Source of the DNA: Mimachlamys varia
Lineage: Eukaryota; Mollusca; Bivalvia; Pectinida; Pectinidae
Reading direction: 5' to 3'
NCBI GenBank assembly: GCA_947623455.1
Contig: OX392530.1
Location: 4,563,501-4,627,500, forward strand
Length of the DNA: 64,000 nucleotides
Every line of letters begins with the position of its first letter. Within the stretch, counting starts at the first letter, position 1. The notes beneath the pieces are model-generated. The model worked only from the letters and a program-made list of their open reading frames with translations. It was not told the DNA's origin and did not search any database. Positions 1 to 10,776 of this stretch are shown here, piece after piece. The position numbers and the translations under genes are program-made.

Positions 1-569
1 AGAACTACCAACACTATACAGAACTACCAACAGTATACAGAACTACCAACACTATACAGAACTACCAACAATATACAGAACTACCAACACTATACAGAAC
101 TACCAACACTATACAGAACTACCAACAGTATACAGAACTACCAACACTATACAGAACTACCAACACTATACAGAACTACCAACACTATACAGAACTACCA
201 ACAATATACAGAACTACCAACACTATACAGAACTACCAACACTATACAGAACTACCAACACTACACAGAACTACCAACAGTATACAGAACTACCAACAGT
301 ATACAGAACTACAAACACTATACAGAACTACCAACACTATACAGAACTACCAACACTATACAGAACTACCAACAATATACAGAACTACCAACAATATACA
401 GAACTACTAACAGTATACAGAACTACCAACAATATACAGAACTACCAACAATATACAGAACTACCAACAATATACAGAACTACCAACAATATACAGAACT
501 ACTAACAGTATACAGAACTACCAACACTATACAGAACTACCAACACTATACAGAACTACCAACAATATC
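1..569. repeat. 19-bp minisatellite
   Basis: About 30 head-to-tail copies of a 19-bp unit, AGAACTACCAACACTATAC. Variation is concentrated at one site (CACTATAC, CAGTATAC or CAATATAC). The array runs off the left edge of the window, so its true length is unknown. It ends abruptly at 'caatatcctctagccc'. No coding role is apparent. Confidence 0.97.
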
Positions 570-1092
570 CTCTAGCCCTATATACTCTACCAGTGAGCTA
601 GAGAGAATTCCCTTCATCTGATGCCTGTTAGGCAATCTTACCAATGTATATTTGTTACATTCTCCCCCTTTTTTGTAAACACCGACCAAGGTTCGTTGAT
701 TCCCCGCCAAGTATTCTTTTAACCTACTCTCTGGAACTGTCTGATTAAACGGTACGAGTTTGTAGTAAAGCGAACAATAGTTACTTAGTACATCACATGA
801 TAATATCTAGGAAGGCTATTGGATAACTACCATGTTTTATTTGGTATAGTTATCTGCCTTCCTTAGCAATGGGACCTATACCTGACAGTGGGCACTATAC
901 CGTTTTTTGTTGGGCTTTTTTTTGCCCGCGGGAAAAGAAGCATGACGTCAAAGGGGGCGTGGCGTTGTAAGGGGGCGCTGCAAAGCCTTCTTCCGTTTCA
1001 CCGTTGGCGTTTGCCAATATGGCACGTTTCGGAATAGGAAAGATGCTGGTCATGTGATGTACTAAATATATTATGTCCCTTCTCCTCGTGCA
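570..1092. other. intergenic, no gene; diverged duplicated motifs
   Basis: I see no supportable gene. The motif GGGCACTATACC at 890-901 recurs at 1146-1157, each preceded by a CCTGAC stretch. 'attccctt...gatgcctgttaggcaa' near 607-636 resembles 'tttcccta...gacgcttgtaaggcaa' near 1229-1267. This suggests an old, diverged duplication or a decayed transposon. Confidence 0.5.
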
Positions 1093-1185
1093 GAGTTCTC
1101 TTATAGCGTAGTCTGGGGAGGTATAGTGTCCTTGCCTGACGTCTCGGGCACTATACCTCCCCAGACAACAATACCAGAGAACTCA
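1093..1185. repeat. inverted repeat (hairpin)
   Basis: Perfect 18-bp arms, GTCTGGGGAGGTATAGTG (1111-1128) and its reverse complement (1149-1166), surround a 20-nt centre containing GACGTC. Outer arms GAGTTCTCT (1093-1101) and AGAGAACTC (1177-1185) extend the fold after a short mismatched stretch. This may be a palindromic MITE or foldback remnant. No target duplication was identified. Confidence 0.8.
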
Positions 1186-3663
1186 AACCCGCGGCCTTTG
1201 GTCTACAGCCCGTGGTCTATCGCTTAGCATAAGGGAAATTTCCCTACAGCTGACGCTTGTAAGGCAACCAAATCGACGCACGCCTTTTACACTTGTAATA
1301 ATTTACAGCCGTCTATTTGTTGGGGTTTTTTTTTGTAGCAGGATCATGTTGTTTCAGAGGCGCCAGAGTATCACATTACATTTATTCTAGCCTTGTTTGT
1401 GGTAGTATCTTCATCAAGACCCGCGTCGCACGTGACAGCGTGTGAAGACAAATAAGATTAGTCGGTGTAACACTATGAAATTACGACACTAAGAACCCAT
1501 TTACGACCGTGACGAGACTTCGCAGGACGCTCCGTGTCGCGCAACCTTGGTTCATCTTATCGGCCATACCAAAACACGCGACAGGCGTGTTAGCGGGTTG
1601 GTTATGTAGTTATCTTGTTTCCCCGTTCGTAACAGATCTTTTCACATTTCATACTGAAATCTTTTGATTTATTTGGAAAGTCTGATCATAACTTGCAGTG
1701 TCGTGTTAGCCTTGAAGATAACCGTAGCTCATATATCTCTGTCATATGGTAATTTATTGTAATTCGAAATACATCGCAGTTTGTCCAATATGAATGTCAA
1801 CCTATCAGTTAGCAGTGAGAAGACTGTTGCTAGTTCGCAGCCCATCCAATATACATTTGTACGCGGAGCGTTACTATGGACCAACACAACAACACTGAGG
1901 TATAATTTGGGGGATGAGTCGAGCCAACCCATAAATAACACAGCGCCTGCTTAAGACGTAAACTCATTGGGAAAATAATTAATGTTATCACAGTTAATAA
2001 CATGTGTGACTTTTGAGGATCACAACTCAACGGTAATTAGGGTTCTGTAGGATTTTTTGCCCGCCAGCTCACGTGGTAATTGTATAGAGGGCTGACGTTT
2101 CTATTACAGTTACCGTGTATACAGGGGTCAAACAGGTTCGACCTTTCTCTCAACTAAAGCTGAACTCTCGGAATAACATTATTCGTCTTGTCTGACAGGG
2201 ACCTGCTATTTCCCTATTAGTTAGAAACCGGTAATTTATTAGATAACAATAAAACTGTATTTAATAAGTACATTGTACCTGCATTGCAGGACTAAAAAAA
2301 TAATTAATTAATCTAAAACAACAGTACAGGCATTTGACTTGTAATTTCAATACGTAACAGAACGCAGTTTTCTACAGAGTGCCAAACATGCAGCTAATTT
2401 TAGTTTTTAGTTGTTATTGTTATTTCTTTTCAGTATAATTTAATCTTGCTTGTAAGAGGCATTTTTATTGGCTTTGTTTTTTAGGGTTTTCACCTCATAA
2501 CGTCAAAAATGGCGTCACTATTTGTCAAATCGCTTTTGATTTGGTGATACAACAGCGTAATCATTTCTGAGAGAAAAGAGTCCCACAAAAAAAGCGTACT
2601 TTCACAGATATTATGTATAAAAGATTACATTATAAAGATTTAGATCCAAAATTAAAAATGACCAGAGTTTAGATACGCATGTCACGTGATAGCGGGGCAT
2701 GTGTGTTTCCTATCTACAAACAAAGCATTAATATAACGAAATAATATGCAAAATGAACTGCTACAAATTTCCAGATGTCATGTCTGTCAACATGGTACTG
2801 GTCAGTAGAAATGTCTTTTTCAAAACATCCTAAATTTCGATCATTTATGTCCTTAATTAATGACATTTTACCCGTGAATTCCGGGAAAAATGTGTCTCGG
2901 AACCGGCGTATGATATAGCGATGAAGTACGGTCTACCAGCTATTTACCTAATCCAATAAGGACAGCATCGATACAGGTAAACAGCAATTAGAGGGAGGCA
3001 ACAACCTCGGGTATAGATCAACACGATTTATAGCACAGAAACAATATCTATTTACTTAGGCAGAATTTAGCATGTCAACCCGACATTACCGAGTGCGCTA
3101 TATGTTGGGTTCGTAGTCACGCCTGACGACCCTCGGGTCAATAATAGATCAACAAGATTGGTACATGTATAGGACGTTCTGCACAGCCGATAATTGTACA
3201 GGTTTCGTGAAGATGAAGCAAGATCAGAGCCTTATCTTTTCTCCACATCACCGCGAAATCAGTGCTGAAACATAGGTATGCGCAATCTTAATTATTGCAG
3301 ATTGGTGTTAACAGCGGTCCAGCATTCCTTTGTCCTGGCATTTTTTATAGTATGAATATTCCATGGGGAAAAAAAGTGAAAAAAACGCGCAAGCATCGAT
3401 ATATACATTGTTTCAAATTGGTCTTTTTTCGGTGCTACATCTTTACCTATTGCGGAAAATGAAGCTATATTTGATATTGGTCTTATTGGAAACTAAATGT
3501 TACGGGTATTCAGATAGAATTTTTGTTTATAATCTATTTGTTACGTTTTTGCATCTTTATTAAGCACAACATTTTCAATGGTTTTTGCACTTTATGACTA
3601 TGTATTCAAATTTTACAAATATACGTTTATATCGCTGTGAATAGAATGTATCCCTTATTATAG
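1186..3663. other. intergenic, nothing recognised
   Basis: About 2.5 kb of AT-rich sequence with only short spurious open frames. No repeat family seen elsewhere in the window, no RNA gene and no coding signature was identified. Confidence 0.5.
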
Positions 3664-4092
3664 CTTTGGTTTGGTTTTATTGTTTTCACGTCCTATTAAC
3701 TGCTAGTGTCATTAAGGACGGCCTCCCGGTGTGTGGGATGTTGATGCGTGTTTTGAGAGCGTGTGTATTTGGGAGGCCGCGGTATGTTCGTGCAAGCCTA
3801 CTTTCGATAGTCCGGATCTTTTATCGATTTAAAGTGCTACCACACTGAAGTACACTGCCGAAGACCCCAGCACAGCACCCTACCCGGTCACATAATACTG
3901 ACAACGGGTGAACCAGTCGTTCCACTGTCATAATGCTGAACGTCAAACAGGGAGTAGTAACTACCATTGTTAGAAACTGGTTTGTCTGGGCCTGCGGGGA
4001 AGAACCCACAGTCTTCCTCAAAAGGGCGAACGACCAGCTAAAGGCAGAAAGTGAGGTAGTGTCAAGGGAGGCATAACGAAGGAATTAGTGGT
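3664..4092 (-). mobile_element. SINE-like dispersed repeat, 3' part (split element)
   Basis: On the plus strand it begins with a 'ggtttggttttattg' tail and a 'cgtcctattaac...cattaaggac' block, so the element lies on the minus strand with its 3' tail at the left. The body matches the copies at 12134-12447 and 14042-14520 ('aaagtgctaccacactg', 'cactgccgaag', 'cccggtcacat', 'gtcaagggaggcataacgaagg'). The 5' part is missing here and reappears at 4889-4945, after the RT-element piece. The short open frames inside it are chance. Confidence 0.7.
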
Positions 4093-4136
4093 TACGAAAT
4101 GTTTATGTTTATGATTTATGATGAAGCAAGTGTTAA

Positions 4137-4707
4137 CAATTGATGAAATTCCTGGTTGACAATATCATTGTTGAGTTCGGAAGAAAGATTTTCCAAGAGA
4201 CTGTTGGCATTCCTATTGGAACTAACTGTGCCCCACTTTTGGCTGACTTGTTTTTGTTTTCATACGAGGCTGAATTTGTCGAAGGGCTTATCAGGACGGG
4301 TAGCAAAAAAAAAATGCGAAATCTTTCCGTTTCAGGTATATCGACGATGTGTTGTCTATAAAAAAAGCGTTTGCTGACCTAGTCGATCGAATGTGCCCTA
4401 CTGATCTTGAGATTAAAGACTTTCCTACAACAGCTTCTTACCTCGATCTTTACTTAAACTATGACTAACACGTGCAACTTACCTCTAAGCTGTATGATAA
4501 ATGTGACGCTTTCGTTTTTCCTATCGTGAACTTTCCCTTTCTTGATATGAACACCCCTTCAGCTAAATCCAATGTGGTTTATTAGGGGTTGCTGTCTTGG
4601 GGTCTCCATGTAAATCTTTCTTTTGTTCACATTTTGCCCCAGGTTTAATCGATATTGAGTTCGGATTATGACTTTGTTGACGCTTCAAAATTCTCTGATT
4701 TATTTTT
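4137..4707 (+). mobile_element. Penelope-like RT element fragment (pseudogene plus 3' UTR)
   Basis: The translation shows a reverse-transcriptase core: GIPIGTNCAPLLADLFLF near 4206-4260, then a degraded FRYIDDV around 4330-4352 and LYDKCDAFVFPIVNFPFLD near 4491-4545. A run of A residues near 4305 shifts the frame and a TGA follows at about 4467, so it is inactive. An internal deletion at about 4563-4598 joins the RT to the element's 3' untranslated tail ('ggtctccatgtaaatc' to 'gttgacgcttc'). RT copies an RNA template into DNA at insertion. The set of motifs (Y-I-D-D after F-R) fits Penelope-like elements, but I could not test the clade. It sits inside a SINE-like repeat. Confidence 0.75.
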
Positions 4708-4888
4708 AGAAAGAATGGAAAAGATAATATCTCAAATGTATAAGTATACTAGACGCAGGCTAATGTGTATATATCCAGATCATATGTTTAGTCAGACTCG
4801 GGATAACACCACGACAGTGAATAAGCTTATTATTGTCAATTTTATGATTGTAGTATCATCCCTGTTGTCCAGAAAAGTTTCAAATGTT

Positions 4889-4945
4889 TAGTCTCCTCTA
4901 ACGATCAGACAATGGGGGCAGCAGGTACAACCCTGCGGGGCAGGA
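4889..4945 (-). mobile_element. SINE-like dispersed repeat, 5' part
   Basis: 'gtctcctctaacgatcag' and 'gggggcagcaggtacaa' match the 5' region of the copy at 12380-12435. This piece completes the element that starts at 3664. The roughly 800 bp between the two pieces contains the RT-element fragment. Confidence 0.6.
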
Positions 4946-5049
4946 ATATCATAGTAATTTATTTATCTCATATAATCCAGGTGTTTAATTGTTCTTTCTT
5001 CCTCAATTTTAAAATTTATACCTTTGTTTAGTCGCTGCCAATCTCAAAA

Positions 5050-5118
5050 CCCAGGGGTAACGCTCTCCTACGCTCTCTGCGGAGCGTATATGAGCGTAAC
5101 CCCTGGATATCGAGGATG
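5050..5118. repeat. palindromic mini-repeat
   Basis: Imperfect 25-bp arms, beginning CCAGGGGTAACGCTC and ending GAGCGTAACCCCTGG, around a 6-nt centre. The right arm continues into GGATATCGAGGATGA. Related arms occur at 6128-6189 and as the ends of a 350-bp element at 59277-59626, so this is a dispersed family. The left outer part is missing here. Confidence 0.7.
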
Positions 5119-5269
5119 AGTCCCGGCCTGCTTGCTAATCTCTTAAAATGAGACAGATTGACACAAACTTTTACATTTTCTTCAAAGTCCTTATTGTATC
5201 AAATGTATACTATGAAATGACATTGCGTAAATAAAATTTTAATCAAATACGTTAACAACATCCAGTTTT

Positions 5270-5757
5270 GTAAATACATCATATACATGCAATGTACAAA
5301 TACATCATATACAATGTACAAATACATCATATACAATGTAAAAATACATCATATACAATGTACAAATACATTATATACAATCTACCATATACAATGTAAA
5401 AATGCATCATATACAATGTACAAATACATCATATACAATCTACCATATACAATGTACAAATACATCATATACAATCTACCATATACAATGTAAAAATACA
5501 TCATATACCATGTACAAATACATCATTTACAATCTACCATATACAATGTACAAATACATCATATACAATCTACCATATACAATGTAAAAATACATCATAT
5601 ACCATGTACAAATACATCATTTACAATCTAACATATACAATGTAAAAATACATCATATAAAATGTACAAATACATCATATACAATGTACAAATACATCAT
5701 ATGCAATGTACAAATACATCATATATACAATGTACAAATACATCATATACAATGTAA
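5270..5757. repeat. 22-bp minisatellite with dimer and trimer variants
   Basis: Tandem units of about 22 bp built on CATATACAATGTACAAATA. A shorter CTACCATATACAATGT variant alternates in the middle (5380-5640), giving a local higher-order repeat. Open frames across it are an effect of the repeat period. Confidence 0.95.
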
Positions 5758-7382
5758 AAGAGATCGGTACCTGAGTGATTAGCGTGGTATACTTACCAAG
5801 AGAGTTTACGTACATACCTGATAATGTTACGGGCACTTAAACACAAATTACACCCACGATGTACCATTAGTCTGTGTTTTACATACAAGCGATATTGCAT
5901 TATCTCGACGAACAGATTGAATGTTAATTGTATTTCAGTATCAAATCAAATCTCTATGTGTTCTATATAGATCCTCGTACCACTGCCAAAATACATGTAA
6001 ATGTAAATTAGAATTTTTGTCGAGTATTACCGTGAATTCCATTTAATCATGTCTTAAAATAACACACTTTGGATCAGGAATAAAACCTCCCACCTTCGAT
6101 TGTGTTACTACCGCTGTACCAACTACTATCCTCGACATCCAGGGCCTACACTCACCTACGCTTTCAGCGTAACCTTAATATCGAGGATGAATTAGAAACT
6201 CGCCTAGCCTCTTGGCTGAAATAATCACAACAAAGGGAGGTACATGTAGCTATCAAACCGGGTACGAAACGACATTGTATACAATGTACATCTCCAAATA
6301 AACGTAGATAATCTAATTTTGCCGATTCCAAAAATGCTAAACTTGGTTTGGGGCTAAAAATGACACTGAGAAAAGTGATGATGTACTGATACAGTACTGG
6401 TTTGTTTGGCGCAGTATTTGGTTTTCAAGCTACTGAATGGTTAAAGTTGCTTGGAGATGAGATTACTGGTAATTGTTTTATTCTATCCAAACGCATTTTA
6501 CTTTTGTCTTCAATATATATATCATTGACTATGAACAATATCTTTATGATTAACTGAGATATATCTGTTTCGCTTGCGGTCTAAAGTTCGGCTTCTGGTG
6601 CCGTTGATATCAATTCATGATTGAACATTGGTAGCTTCTTGTTGCGAACATGTCATTAAGTTTTTTGTCCTTGACCAATTACATTTTGCAGTTTGCAAAA
6701 CCTATTAAATATTTAAGAACATTCGCCACTTTTCATTTATAAATTCGAAAGACAAAGGTGTGCATGCCATCACGTGACTATCGACAAATCATGGAGCCTG
6801 TTTTACGTCAGTTCCGTAAAGGTTGTACCACGTTATCATCTCCTTTCTTAGCTGGTAAAACAAATTCGAAAACAAATGTCCCAAAAGTGTCAGGGGATTA
6901 GTGCATCATACATTACAGTCAATATCATTGCATACCCCGGGGTTTAGAAACTCAAACTGGATGTGTGATACGTACACGTTGTCTCGCTAAAACAAAAAAA
7001 CATGTTTAGAACTTATAGAAATACGTATACATATATACATCTGAGCTTTATGCATCCTGGTTTGTTGCTATGGTCTAGATCTTGGCTGAGTCGCGTCTAA
7101 ATAAAAACCGGGATCGATGTGTAGTGGCTTTAATTCCGGAGACAGGGCGATGCAGTTTGGATAGATACACGTGGTTTGTCATCGGAAATTAATAACATGT
7201 TACAACCATTCTTAATATTATTTTCATGCTTTTGGATTAAAAAATCACGGCTTCGTATGACGGATATCGGGGTTCTAGATCACATTAATATTACTTTGGG
7301 CACGGCTGACAGATTGTTTAAATTTCCAACATGGTATTCATTTTAGGTGGAAGCAAAACTAGAAGATATTCCATATTATCAA
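5758..7382. other. intergenic with one palindrome remnant
   Basis: No gene was recognised. At 6128-6189 lies a shortened copy of the palindromic mini-repeat (ATCCTCGACATCCAGGG ... AATATCGAGGAT). The rest is unique AT-rich sequence. Confidence 0.5.
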
Positions 7383-8420
7383 TCATGTCAGTAACCGCTC
7401 CACCACAATAACAAAATTCAAATATCCTATTGTGGTTTCCGTTTCTAGTAACGTTTTTTTTTCGATTTTGAGATAGATGGATTTTGTCTGCCTTTGCGTT
7501 ACATCAACGTTGAAGAATGCCTTCCCGTGGGCTTTTTTTGTACATCGGTTGAACGAGATCACGAATACATTGACAGTTCCGTCTTGGTTTTCACGACGTT
7601 TAAGTCCCACAAACTTTCTATTTGATTTTACAAAGATGTATTAAATTGCCAGTTGTCAATGTTCCTAGGAAGCTTGTGAGTTTTCGTCCTTGTCTCTGGG
7701 AAACGCGAATCTGTTGAAGTACTTCTATCGCCTGCGCAGGGACGATTTGACCGGAAGTGCTGGTTCTCCTTCACTTAGAAGATTTGTCAGGAGGCGTATT
7801 ATTTCCATCTGTATTGTGACGTTGAGTTTAAAAAAGATATCTTTTGCAATGACTTTTTGACAATTTTTTGCCCTTTGCTTGTATTTGTCCGCTTCTAATG
7901 CATCTGTTATATTTTGAAGATTTGTTCGGAAGATTTTTTTTTCTCTAATTATGCGTTGAGTTTCTCTGCTTGAGTTTTTTCTCCTTTTTTATAATAATAT
8001 AAACTTTATTTATATTACAACAATTATGAATTTATTAATCACTCCTGTTGGCCCGGATGCTAGCGCGTGAGGGTCTTATTGTGGGAGGAAACCGGAGTAC
8101 CCGGAGAAAACCCATGTGGTCGGGCAGGTGACCCCAATACCTTTTCACGTCCGGTCGGGGAATCGAACCCCAGCCGCCTTTGTGAAAGGCAAGTGCGTTA
8201 TCCACTGCACCACCGACCAACCTCCTTTTTTATTTGCCCGGTATTAAATTGGTTACATTGAGGAGATTTTTCAAGATATTTCCTGCGTTTAGACGTTTTC
8301 TCTAGAGGTGTTGTGTATCTGTGGTGGCGGTAAATAACTACTGTTTCAAGATACTGTATATCACTTACAAAACGTGTCTTTTTATATTTGAGGAAAATTA
8401 TGAGATTTGCATAGTTTTTA
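7383..8420 (-). pseudogene. decayed reading frame interrupted by a SINE
   Basis: Minus-strand translation gives long protein-like stretches broken by stops and frameshifts. One is lysine-rich, TTPLEKTSKRRKYLEKSPQC, near 8240-8310. A coiled-coil-like piece, ETQRIIREKKIFRTNLQNIT, is followed by LLSEGEPALPVKSSLRRR (about 7720-7960). The longest open piece is at 7383-7610. Removing the SINE and one target copy joins the two sides at the lysine-rich stretch. I do not recognise the family. It could be an old transposon ORF or an exon relic, or chance in AT-rich DNA. Confidence 0.3.
7993..8221 (-). mobile_element. tRNA-derived SINE with perfect 12-bp target duplication
   Basis: Read on the minus strand it starts TTGGTCGGTGGTGCAGTGG, with an A-box-like TGGTGCAGTGG and a perfect pol III B box GGTTCGATTCC. 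The body contains GGGTTTTCTCCGGGTACTCC and CGGTTTCCTCCCAC, a conserved block that I associate with widespread metazoan (MetaSINE-type) SINEs. The 3' end is AT-rich (AATAAAGTTTATATTATT). Plus-strand CTCCTTTTTTAT flanks it at 7981-7992 and 8222-8233, a perfect 12-bp duplication of the kind left by LINE-driven insertion. Length 229 bp. Expected to be transcribed by RNA polymerase III if active. The short open frames across it are shadows. Confidence 0.92.
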
Positions 8421-9042
8421 CCATCTGAGCGAAATCATATATGCTTTTATAATCCCAAACGTGCCATTAGCTGTAGCTGATCCTGATGACATATGACTAC
8501 GTTTGAATCTTTTCTTGCAATTATTGATGATGTGCCATCTATCAGACTGTTTGATTGGTTCTCTACGTAACCTCGATTGTTTTTATGTTGAATTGCCAAC
8601 AAGGAGATATATGCGTTTGGTAAAATCTTACATGAAAGGTCTTTCACAGCCAACATTCCACCTTACTTTCTTATGCAAAAATTTCTTGCAGTTATTTTAG
8701 TCCCTTTCAAATGGTACAACATTATATTACCTTAGACTTACTCCTTCTTCCTGCTGCTTCAGCTGTACACGTTGTGACTGATCTCAACAGTAAGCATCAG
8801 GAGTTTTTCATGAAAGACCATTTGTATCAACAGACACCCTTTCCAACATTCTTTGAAAGACAATTTGAAAGTCCACCGTTCAGGAAGAAAGTGGAGGCAT
8901 GAATTCCAAAATGACAATAAAACAATCGAGTCTATACAGCAAAACCAAAACCCAATGATATTTACTAAAGTGATAAACGATCTTACATGAGTTTCCATCT
9001 CATATGAGATCTATGAAACTTGTCTAAGAAATGTTCGTTTAG
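8421..9042. other. intergenic, nothing recognised
   Basis: Short open frames exist on both strands (8447-8998), but none has a recognisable motif and they overlap one another. No repeat family seen elsewhere in the window was found. Confidence 0.4.
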
Positions 9043-9520
9043 CTCTATACGAAAAAAGTGATTATTTCAATTTTCCTATCGTAAACTTTCCATTTCTTGA
9101 TAGTAACATCTATGCTTCTCCAACCTATGGTGTTAACATGTCGCAGTTGATTTGCTATATTCTAGGTTGCCATCTTTGTCTCATTGAGAAATATTCTGTA
9201 TCTTTAAGTAATATGAAGATGGACATTTTTTATTATGCTCATTAGTGTGTTCACTTGTTGTGATTGACAATGATACTCGGTTCTCATTTTGAGAACTTGA
9301 TGTTTACTTGGATGTGACAAGATTTACATGGCGGGTGTCGTCGATGAAGCAGAAGACGCTTACTCTTCTGGAACTTCTGGTCTTATTCTCTTGTACTTTT
9401 ACAATGGTATCCATGTAAAGTTTTCCTTTGTTGATATTTTGCCCCTGGTTTAATCGATTTTGAGTTTGGATTATGATTTTGTTAACGCTTCGGTATTTCC
9501 TTATTTATTTTCATTTTGCT
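9043..9520 (+). mobile_element. Penelope-like element, 5'-truncated 3' end
   Basis: It starts inside the RT C-terminal region (FNFPIVNFPFLDSNI, near 9070), skips part of it, continues with HLCLIEKYSVSLSNMKM (about 9170-9225) and stops at TAG near 9245. The 3' tail follows: 'cggttctcattttgag', 'ggcgggtgtcgtcgatgaag', 'cccctggtttaatcg', 'gttaacgcttcggta'. A short frame, GVVDEAEDAYSSGT, is open past the RT stop. Confidence 0.8.
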
Positions 9521-9584
9521 CATTAGCATTGATTTTGGTTGAATTCGTTGTTCTTCGCGTGAGGATGTAAGACTGGGATTTGAT

Positions 9585-9626
9585 CTCGATGACTGGTGCC
9601 GTCGATCAAGCAGAAGACGCTTACAC
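9585..9626 (+). mobile_element. scrap of the same element tail
   Basis: 'gtgccgtcgatcaagcag' followed by 'aagacgcttacactt' repeats the tail motif found at 9337-9365. It is too short to say more. Confidence 0.5.
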
Positions 9627-10524
9627 TTATGTTACACAACGTCGTATAATGTAAGCAATTTCTTCGCTCATATTTTCGAGTTTGATTTTCGGGTTCCGGT
9701 ATTCTTATGTCCTTTTTATTATGTGGCATTGAGACATTTTGAACATAATCGATCATTTTGCGTGATGAATACACATAAATCGTTTCATAAGGATTAAAGA
9801 TTTTTCAGTTAAGCACGATGTTCTGTCGATTTTTGCGATTGTTTCTATCTACATCACAAAGGACCTATTGATAGCTTTTTTATCCACACATTACGGGCAT
9901 TATATACTGTATACTTTGATAGTACATATGTTACTGTGAACAAAGTGCGCCCTACCATTACATGTGACGCCAGGAATGGTTGGTGATGTTGACAATAGTA
10001 ACCATAAAGGTGTGCCCCGATTGTGACATTTTCATAACAATAATGCGTGTGTACTGCCTTTTATAGGTAGTTAAGGACAGGTTTATCTTTTTCCTAGCTT
10101 CTAACAAAACAAAAACGTATTTTTATTTGTGGCGTGTGGTATAAAATCAGTCGAACGCCCACCAGAATATGTCCACCGTTAAACATTTCACAAAAATGGT
10201 AAACAAAAAAATGTTGCGGTACAGAAAGTCTCAAAGGCAAAATGTTCTTTAAAGTGAGGAAGATGCAAATACAAGAAATGTAGAGTACTCGTCGGGCCTG
10301 CTATCTTCATCTTTTCCTAGAACTCCAAACAGTTCTTACCGACTGATGGAATACAACGACACAAATCAGAAGACCAATTATTTACATTCTGTATACCTGA
10401 GTCAATTGATAAAACAATATTCATTTTTATAACATAGTTGACCTGATCGCTGCGTATTGATATATAAAATGATGTAACAAATGACGTACTTATTAGACGT
10501 CTGTTGTGACACATGTTAGGATTG
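9627..10524. other. intergenic, nothing recognised
   Basis: No supportable coding region. A short minus-strand open frame at 10317-10544 overlaps the start of the hammerhead repeat and has no known motif. Confidence 0.4.
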
Positions 10525-10776
10525 AAAAAGATGACGTAACACACATATGCTGCACCTTTTAAATTAATTTTTAAAACCGTATGCTGGGAAATTGATTAAA
10601 CTGCATCATACAACTGTTTCATCCCTCTGGGACTCTTCAGTGATGCTAGTGGCCAAAAGGTTGAAATCCAAAATTTCTAAACTAATGTAGAAGCAGAAGG
10701 GTCAGGTGCGTAAAACCCCTTTGAATTATTAATTTTAAAGTAAAATCAAACTAGTTCTGTTTAGTGTCAAATATAC
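10525..10776 (-). mobile_element. hammerhead-carrying short repeat, copy 1
   Basis: A dispersed repeat of about 190-250 bp. In its own sense (minus strand) it runs from 'actagtttgattttactt' through 'ttacgcacctgacccttc', 'gcttctacattag' and the hammerhead to 'aaaggtgcagcatatgtg' and 'gttacgtcatc'. Related copies are at 12445-12535, 32965-33158, 49281-49531 and 49660-49850. There is no open reading frame. It is probably a non-autonomous retroelement, either a retrozyme-like unit or a Penelope-like terminal segment. Confidence 0.75.
10603..10646 (-). ncRNA. hammerhead ribozyme, apparently intact
   Basis: Minus strand, 44 nt, in order: helix I GCATCA, core CTGAAGA, helix II GTCCC-AGA-GGGAT, core GAAA, then a short self-complementary helix III (ACAGTTGT read with the last core A), cleavage triplet GTA, and helix I return TGATGC. 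Helix I is a perfect 6-bp match and both conserved core boxes (CTGANGA and GAAA) are exact. Helix III has no room for a loop, so efficient folding would need two copies pairing, as proposed for other short-stem-III hammerheads. Predicted cleavage follows the A of GTA. Activity is inferred from sequence only. Confidence 0.8.

Noticed and set aside
1..569. CRISPR-like or telomeric array
   Set aside because: Units are directly adjacent with no unique spacers, and the motif is not a telomere repeat. Ordinary minisatellite.
5287..5587. ORFs rich in YTMYKYIIYN
   Set aside because: Direct translation of the 22-bp array.
8035..8261. Opposing ORFs of about 60 residues
   Set aside because: Both lie across the SINE and its edges; SINEs are non-coding.
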